Assembly (NCBI GenBank): GCA_946479895.1
Contig: CAMLHT010000116.1
Coordinates: 1-11,150 of the forward strand
Reading direction: 5' to 3'
DNA from: an uncultured Gemmatimonadota bacterium
GTDB lineage: Bacteria; Gemmatimonadota; Gemmatimonadetes; Gemmatimonadales; Gemmatimonadaceae
Length of the DNA: 11,150 nucleotides
Below the pieces are notes generated by a model, which saw only the letters and a program-made list of their open reading frames with translations, searched no databases and was not told the DNA's origin. The translations under genes were made by a program, and so were the position numbers. The number at the start of each line of letters is the position of its first letter. The stretch's first letter is position 1. Below are positions 7,517 through 11,150 of this stretch, piece after piece.

Positions 7517-7899
7517 ACACCCTCCTCCGAGGCTCGGTCAGAGCCCATACGCGTCAACGCACGAATCCCGTTCGCCAACTGGCGGTCCAGCACGCCGATG
7601 GCTGCGGTCTGATCACGACCAACCGCTGCCCCGAGCTCGGTGGCAGACGGCACTTCGATGAAGTTAATGCGACGTGCCCGCAGCAGCGGCAGCAACTTGT
7701 CCAGCGAATTCCTCGATGCATCCGAGGCGATCACCGCGAAGGCGAGCTTCCCCGACTTCGCGTTTTCCCTCACCCGCTCGACGCCGACGACGGCCCCGCG
7801 GCTGCGGATTCCGAGTCCGAGCAGCCTGAGGATCTTCTCGAGCGGCACTCCGTCATCAGGAACCGGCTTTCGGCCCATTCGCCCCGCCGTCGCCGTCAC
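7513..7899 (-). CDS. L7Ae-family RNA-binding protein, YlxQ-like
   Basis: This 128-residue protein has the L7Ae/L30e fold signature. LEKILRLLGLGIRSRGAVVGVERV (about 20-43) is followed by KLAFAVIASDAS, LLPLLRARRINFIEV, and TELGAAVGRDQTAAIGVLD. Relatives such as YlxQ of Firmicutes sit between nusA and infB, and L7Ae-family proteins typically bind K-turn RNA; the exact role here is unknown. The GTG at 7899 is preceded by GAGGAGG at 6 bases, so I use it, giving a 44-base overlap with nusA. The alternative is ATG at 7878 (121 residues) with only a weak GGGGC upstream. The stop overlaps the infB TTG start. The ylxR (DUF448) gene that often sits beside ylxQ is absent. Confidence 0.88.
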   Translation of the reverse strand: MTATAGRMGRKPVPDDGVPLEKILRLLGLGIRSRGAVVGVERVRENAKSGKLAFAVIASDASRNSLDKLLPLLRARRINFIEVPSATELGAAVGRDQTAAIGVLDRQLANGIRALTRMGSDRASEEGV

Positions 7900-9199
7900 C
7901 GCCAGCCTCCTCGGTGGTCAGCTCGTCGACGATCGCGATCACGCGGTCCGCTTCGCCGGGCGTGATGCCCGGCAGCCGCAGGTAGTCCTCGCGCTCGAGA
8001 TCGATGATGTCGTTCAGCGTCCGGTAGCCCGCGGCCTCGAGGATCGCGACCGTCGCCGGCGGCATTCCCTCGAGCGACGCCAGGCTGACGTCGGCTTCCG
8101 CGTCGCGCTCCTCGGGGAGCGGCGCGAAGAGCTGGCCTTCGCCCCCGCGCTCGAGCCACTCGCGGCTCGAGTACAGGTCGATCTTCCAGCCGGTGAGCTC
8201 CGACGCGAGGCGGACGTTCTGCCCGTTGCGGCCGATGGCCAGCGAGAGCTGGTCCTCGTCCACGACGGCCTGGATGGTCTTCGACGTGGCGTCGCTGAAG
8301 ACGCGCGCGACCTTGGCCGGCGCGAGGGCGAGCTTCGCGAAGCGCTCCGGATCCGGGGACCAAGGGACGATGTCGATGCGCTCGCCATTCAGCTCGTTGA
8401 CGACGGCCTGCACGCGCGAGCCCTTGAGGCCCACGCAGGCGCCCACGGGATCGATCGAGTCGTCGCGGGAGTAGACGGCGATCTTCGTGCGGCTGCCGTG
8501 CTCGCGCGCGGCGGCCTTGATCTCGACGATGCCCTGCTGGATCTCGGGGACCTCGAGCTTGAAGAGCGCCTGCACGAAGAGCGGATCGGAGCGCGAGAGA
8601 ATGAGGCGGGGGCCCTTGGGGGTCTCCTCGACCCGCTTGAGGACGGCGCGAATGGGCTCGCCCTGATGGAAGTGCTCCCGGTGGTTCTGCTCGCGGTACG
8701 GGATGATGGCTTCCGCCTCGCGGAACTTGTTGAGCATCACGACCAGCTTGCCGCGCTCGATCTGCTGGATCTCGCCGGAGAGGAGCTCGCCGACCTTGGT
8801 CGCGAACTCGTCGCGGATCTTGGTGCGCTCGCCTTCGCGGACGCGCTGGATGATCCGCTGCTTGGCCGCCTGGACGGCCGCGCGGCCGAAGACGGCGAAG
8901 TCGATCGGCTCCTCGAGGACGTCGCCGGCCTCGAAGCTCTCGTCGAACGAGCGGGCGTCGTCGATGGTGATCTCGCGGGCGGGATCCTCGACGACGTCGA
9001 CGACGGTGCGCAGGAGGACGATCCGGATGTCGCCCTTGCCTTCGTCGATGTCGACTTCGGCCTGGACGGTGGGACCGTACTTCTTGGCCAGGGCGGCAAG
9101 AATGCCATCCTGGAGCAGGCCGTAGAGCTCGGCCTTCTCCATCTGCTTGGCGTTCGACAACTCGCGAAAGGCAGCGAGAATTTCAGCGGCACTCGCCAT
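7856..9199 (-). CDS. nusA: Transcription termination/antitermination factor NusA
   Basis: NusA binds RNA polymerase and RNA and modulates pausing, intrinsic termination and antitermination. The 447-residue protein starts at ATG 9199 with TGAGGT shortly upstream. Domains in order are the polymerase-binding N-terminal domain (about 1-130), S1 domain (about 134-203), KH1 (GACVGLKGSR at 253-262) and KH2 (LSLAIGRNGQNVRLA at 318-332). A C-terminal helix-hairpin-helix-like repeat follows (about 374-426, EGMPPATVAILEAAGYRTL and LRLPGITPGEADRV). The tail is Gly-rich. It is shorter than the E. coli protein, which carries two acidic repeats; only one such unit is evident here. It lies 59 bp after rimP and overlaps ylxQ, the classic rimP-nusA-infB arrangement. 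Confidence 0.98.
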   Translation of the reverse strand: MASAAEILAAFRELSNAKQMEKAELYGLLQDGILAALAKKYGPTVQAEVDIDEGKGDIRIVLLRTVVDVVEDPAREITIDDARSFDESFEAGDVLEEPIDFAVFGRAAVQAAKQRIIQRVREGERTKIRDEFATKVGELLSGEIQQIERGKLVVMLNKFREAEAIIPYREQNHREHFHQGEPIRAVLKRVEETPKGPRLILSRSDPLFVQALFKLEVPEIQQGIVEIKAAAREHGSRTKIAVYSRDDSIDPVGACVGLKGSRVQAVVNELNGERIDIVPWSPDPERFAKLALAPAKVARVFSDATSKTIQAVVDEDQLSLAIGRNGQNVRLASELTGWKIDLYSSREWLERGGEGQLFAPLPEERDAEADVSLASLEGMPPATVAILEAAGYRTLNDIIDLEREDYLRLPGITPGEADRVIAIVDELTTEEAGGDGDGGANGPKAGS

Positions 9200-9258
9200 C
9201 GAGGGACCTCATGATGTTCGCGGCGCGGAACCCCGTCGCCGGGAACCCACGTCGCTCG

Positions 9259-9708
9259 TTACAGATGAAACGCCAGCCGCGCTTCCTTGATCGCGGCCAG
9301 CGGAATTCGCTTTTCCGACTTCTTCCTGTCGTCGAGCACGACCAGCACGTCGTCCTCGCCGACTTCCATGATCCGGGCCTCGAACCGGCCGCCGAAATCC
9401 GGCGACAGGATGCTGGCCCAGCGACCCGTGAACCGACGCCAATCACCTGGCGTCCGCAGTGCGCGTTCCCCAGGCGACGAGACCTGCAACTCGTAGTTCT
9501 CAGGAACCAGAGAGCCACCGTCGAGCAGCGCTTCGACCGCGCGCGAAGCTTTGGCGCAGTCGTCGACGGTCACCTCCGATCCGTCCCGCCTGTCGATCCG
9601 GACCTCGATCAGCATGCGGGACTTCGTGCCGCCCTGCCTGAGCTCGACGAGATCGTAGCCGGCCGCGTCAAGCCCTTTCGTAACAACACTTTCCAGCTCT
9701 TGCTTCAC
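9259..9708 (-). CDS. rimP: Ribosome maturation factor RimP
   Basis: RimP helps assemble the 30S subunit, and its gene typically heads the nusA-infB operon. From the GTG at 9708 it has 149 residues, the usual size. VKQELESVVTKGLDAAGYDLVE is the typical N-terminal helix. YELQVSSPGERALRTPGDWRRF contains the conserved SSPG.(D/E)R.L core, and the C-terminal SH3-like domain ends with IPLAAIKEARL. The GTG has no Shine-Dalgarno. The frame is open to 9933, and two in-frame ATGs (9762 and 9753) lie inside the terminator-like hairpin upstream. Starting there would give 15-18 extra residues without evident homology, so GTG 9708 is preferred but not certain. Confidence 0.93.
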   Translation of the reverse strand: MKQELESVVTKGLDAAGYDLVELRQGGTKSRMLIEVRIDRRDGSEVTVDDCAKASRAVEALLDGGSLVPENYELQVSSPGERALRTPGDWRRFTGRWASILSPDFGGRFEARIMEVGEDDVLVVLDDRKKSEKRIPLAAIKEARLAFHL

Positions 9709-9734
9709 ACCGCGTCGAGGGGAGGTTTTGGAAC

Positions 9735-9764
9735 AAAAAAATGTGGGGAGCATCCCCCACATTT
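9735..9764 (-). terminator. Rho-independent terminator in the rimP leader (possible attenuator)
   Basis: Read on the minus strand, AAATGTGGGG and CCCCACATTT form a perfect 10-bp stem (9764-9755 with 9748-9739) with a 6-base loop. A run of seven T (9741-9735) begins in the stem and continues beyond it. The plus-strand reading has no T-run, so the signal is directional toward rimP. It ends only about 26 bases before the rimP start and lies downstream of the candidate promoter at 9796-9824. It could therefore cause premature termination of the rimP-nusA-infB transcript. It might alternatively stop read-through from murA-pgeF. Confidence 0.8.
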
Positions 9765-9795
9765 CACCCACGGAAAATCCCGCGAAGCAACTTGT

Positions 9796-9824
9796 AAAGT
9801 ACCGGCGAGGGGAGAGGGAGTCAA
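9796..9824 (-). promoter_or_regulatory. Candidate sigma70-type promoter for the rimP-nusA-infB operon
   Basis: On the minus strand TTGACT (9824-9819, 5 of 6 consensus matches) is followed by a 17-base spacer and TACTTT (9801-9796, the T, A and final T match). A purine start site at about 9788 would give a leader of about 80 bases before the rimP GTG, containing the terminator hairpin. It is the best promoter-like sequence in the gap upstream of this operon. No experimental start site is known to me. Confidence 0.55.
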
Positions 9825-9859
9825 CCTCGATCGGGGGCGGCGAGCCTGTCCAAGACCCT

Positions 9860-10086
9860 GCGCGGCGCCGCAACCGGAGCCTCGATGTCGAAGACCTGCC
9901 TGCGCTTTTGGACACACGGATCACGCGGATCACGCGGATGAACGCGGATTCGGGGCGACGCGTGTGGGCTCGGCGGTAAAGCCCACGCGCGTCGCCCCCG
10001 ATCCGCGTTCATCCGCGTGATCCGCGTGATCCGCGTGTAGAACCGCAGGCAGGTCTCGACTGGCTATTCCGGTTGCGGAGCCGCGC
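9860..10086. repeat. Large nested imperfect palindrome with 9-bp tandem repeats
   Basis: The core arms 9914-9970 and 9980-10038 are complementary over about 57 bases with three mismatches and a 2-base indel around a 9-base loop. Each arm contains tandem GGATCACGC units (for example 9918-9926 and 9927-9935) followed by GGATGAACGCGGAT. Outer arms continue the symmetry: 9892-9904 pairs with 10044-10056 (13 of 13) and 9860-9878 pairs with 10068-10086 (18 of 19), with unpaired interior bases. A further 7-bp pair (9842-9848 with 10100-10106) touches the pgeF stop. It encodes no credible protein. I saw no target-site duplication. It may be a REP/MITE-like element or a very large transcript-end hairpin; no U-tract follows on either strand. 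Confidence 0.85.
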
Positions 10087-10104
10087 AATTCAGGCCAGCC
10101 AGGC

Positions 10105-10812
10105 TCATCGGGACGCCGCGACGATGACGCCGATCTGCCTCCCATGATCGCCGGCCCGGTGCGAATAGAATCGATCGTTATTGCACCGCGTACAGAGCGG
10201 GCTGATCGTGATTCGCCGGACTCCCATTGCACGGGCCTGACCCGCGATGATCGCGCGAAGATCGACGGTGGTCGGCTTGCCCACATCCCGACCGGTGAGC
10301 TCGCGGAAGACGTCGGGGCTGACCTCGTAGCACTTTCCGCAGATGGCCGGGCCGAGGTGCACGCGGGCCTCGGCGAGGTCGTGACCGGCACCCCGCAGCA
10401 TGGTCAGGCCGACGGTCGTGATGCCGGCCGCCGTGCCCCGCCAGCCGGAATGGAGGGCGAGCGTGGCGCCCGAGGGATGGGCGATGAACACCGGAACGCA
10501 GTCCGCGACGGTCACCGCCATCGCCGTCCCCGGCATCGGCGCGAAGTGGCCGTCCGCGTCGCCCGCCCGGAGCCACCCCTCCCACCGCCCGTCGTGCGTC
10601 AGGACCCCTTTTCCATGAACCTGGCCGGCGGTGGCCAGCCGCGCGGCGACCGGGAGCAGCTCGCGCCGCAACGCGGCCCACCGCCCCATCACCTCGCTGA
10701 CCGGCTCGGGCCCCATCATCCCGAAGGTGCCGACCTGTCGCGTGGTGGTGAAGGCGGTGATTCCCAGATCGGCGACGTCGGGCACCTGCTCCGAATCGTC
10801 GATGATCCCCAT
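10105..10812 (-). CDS. pgeF: Peptidoglycan editing factor PgeF (YfiH/laccase-domain, DUF152)
   Basis: This 235-residue protein belongs to the YfiH family. E. coli PgeF is reported to prevent misincorporation of serine in peptidoglycan precursors; older annotation calls the family polyphenol oxidase or laccase, and some members act on purine nucleosides. The putative zinc/catalytic residues are visible: H66 in QVHG, C105 in ADCVP and H121 in LHSGWRGT. GPAICGKCYEVSPDVF (154-169) and CTRCNNDRFYSHRAGDHGRQ (207-226) are also typical of the family. The extra pairs C158/C161 and C207/C210 are notable. The ATG at 10812 follows the murA TAG with no gap, so the two genes are probably co-translated. The adjacency to murA supports the cell-wall role. 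The stop at 10105 lies at the edge of the large palindrome. Confidence 0.93.
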   Translation of the reverse strand: MGIIDDSEQVPDVADLGITAFTTTRQVGTFGMMGPEPVSEVMGRWAALRRELLPVAARLATAGQVHGKGVLTHDGRWEGWLRAGDADGHFAPMPGTAMAVTVADCVPVFIAHPSGATLALHSGWRGTAAGITTVGLTMLRGAGHDLAEARVHLGPAICGKCYEVSPDVFRELTGRDVGKPTTVDLRAIIAGQARAMGVRRITISPLCTRCNNDRFYSHRAGDHGRQIGVIVAASR

Positions 10813-11150
10813 CTAGGCCCGGTTCCCCCGACGATCCTCGATCCGGTCGATGTGGGCGCCGAGCGCGCGAAGCCGTTCGTCGATGCGCTCGTAGCCGCGC
10901 TCGATCTGGCCCACGTTGTTGATCGTGCTCTCGCCCTCGGCGCACATCGCCGCCAGCAGCATCGCCATGCCGGCCCGGATGTCGGGCGACTCGACGTTGC
11001 CGCCGCGCAGCTGGGTGGGGCCGGAGACGATCGCGCGGTGCGGATCGCAGAGCACGATGCGCGCGCCCATGCCGATCAGCTTGTCGACGAAGAACAGGCG
11101 CGACTCGAACATCTTCTCGTGGATCAGGACCATGCCGGTGCACTGGGTCG
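10813..11150 (-). CDS. murA: UDP-N-acetylglucosamine 1-carboxyvinyltransferase MurA (C-terminal part, 5' end beyond window)
   Basis: MurA transfers enolpyruvate from phosphoenolpyruvate to UDP-GlcNAc, the first committed step of peptidoglycan synthesis in the cytoplasm. Only about 111 C-terminal residues are in the window. Matching family features are [21 protein letters not shown] (the E.iFE.R....eL..MGA block), [22 protein letters not shown], and [17 protein letters not shown] near the end. The Arg in ERGYE corresponds to active-site Arg397 of E. coli MurA. The catalytic Cys loop lies outside the window and cannot be checked. The frame is open to the right edge, so the gene continues upstream. 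EPSP synthase-like relatives are possible but the C-terminal wording is MurA's. It ends in TAG directly before pgeF. Confidence 0.94.
   Translation of the reverse strand, partial: TQCTGMVLIHEKMFESRLFFVDKLIGMGARIVLCDPHRAIVSGPTQLRGGNVESPDIRAGMAMLLAAMCAEGESTINNVGQIERGYERIDERLRALGAHIDRIEDRRGNRA

Larger units (their letters stand above)
9709..10104. other. Intergenic region between pgeF and rimP
   Basis: This 396-bp stretch carries no gene I can support. From the pgeF side it holds the 227-bp palindrome, a candidate promoter (9796-9824) and a terminator hairpin (9735-9764) directed at rimP. It is the only sizeable break in an otherwise tightly packed minus-strand cluster and probably separates two transcription units. 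There is no tRNA here, unlike the metY gene that precedes rimP in E. coli. Confidence 0.8.

Noticed and set aside
4823..7612. Plus-strand open frame of 929 codons opposite infB
   Set aside because: It is entirely antisense to infB with low-complexity composition and no domain; codon-bias shadow.
7640..9214. Plus-strand open frame of 524 codons opposite nusA and ylxQ
   Set aside because: It is antisense to well-conserved genes and has no recognisable motif.
9200..9258. Separate promoter or terminator between rimP and nusA
   Set aside because: The 59-bp spacer shows only the nusA ribosome binding site and GC-rich short symmetry with no T-run.
9709..9933. N-terminal extension of RimP to 9933
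   Set aside because: The extension would cross the promoter, terminator and part of the palindrome and has no family similarity; RimP homology begins at about 9708.
9914..10038. Possible CRISPR array, because of short GGATCACGC repeats
   Set aside because: The repeats are 9 bp, directly abutting, without spacers, and arranged as an inverted repeat; no cas genes are present.
9709..10104. A tRNA gene before rimP, as metY in E. coli
   Set aside because: No cloverleaf or T-loop consensus was seen; the symmetry present is a single long palindrome.
9930..10391. Minus-strand open frame reading HADHADERG-type repeats
   Set aside because: It runs through the palindrome repeat and then out of frame over pgeF; such repeat-encoded peptides are typical spurious calls.

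Overview
The window is GC-rich bacterial chromosome, and every gene I can support lies on the minus strand. In transcription order (high to low coordinates) it reads: murA (3' end) - pgeF - non-coding gap with a large palindrome and a promoter/terminator leader - rimP - nusA - ylxQ (L7Ae family) - infB - rbfA - truB - ribF - secD - secF (lacks only its last residues). The housekeeping content, high GC and protein wording (for example the SecD and IF2 sequences) suggest a soil-type bacterium. Gemmatimonadota is my best guess, from general impression only, not from a search. Nothing looks foreign except the repeat in the gap.

Region 10813-11150 holds the MurA C-terminus. Region 10105-10812 holds PgeF, which starts immediately after the murA stop, so the two form a peptidoglycan synthesis/quality-control pair. 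Region 9709-10104 is non-coding. From the pgeF side it contains a 227-bp nested imperfect palindrome with a core of 9-bp repeats, then a sigma70-like promoter (TTGACT-17-TACTTT) facing rimP, then a textbook intrinsic terminator just before the rimP start. That layout suggests an attenuated leader for the downstream operon.

Region 2599-9708 is the conserved rimP-nusA-infB translation/transcription operon. RimP and RbfA mature the 30S subunit. NusA controls elongation, pausing and termination. YlxQ is an L7Ae-type RNA-binding protein. IF2 places the initiator tRNA. TruB makes pseudouridine 55 in tRNA. RibF makes FMN and FAD. Genes overlap or nearly abut, and start codons are often weak: GTG for rimP and ylxQ, TTG for infB, and apparently CTG for truB. 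A 62-bp spacer between infB and rbfA is made of an AGTGGG tandem repeat that folds back on a complementary arm.

Region 1-2547 encodes SecD and SecF, the membrane pair that assists Sec-dependent export, with overlapping stop and start. They follow ribF directly, where many bacteria have rpsO-pnp. I found no wholly new system. The points most worth a second look are the rimP leader attenuator, the large palindrome, the CTG start of truB, and the repeat hairpin before rbfA.
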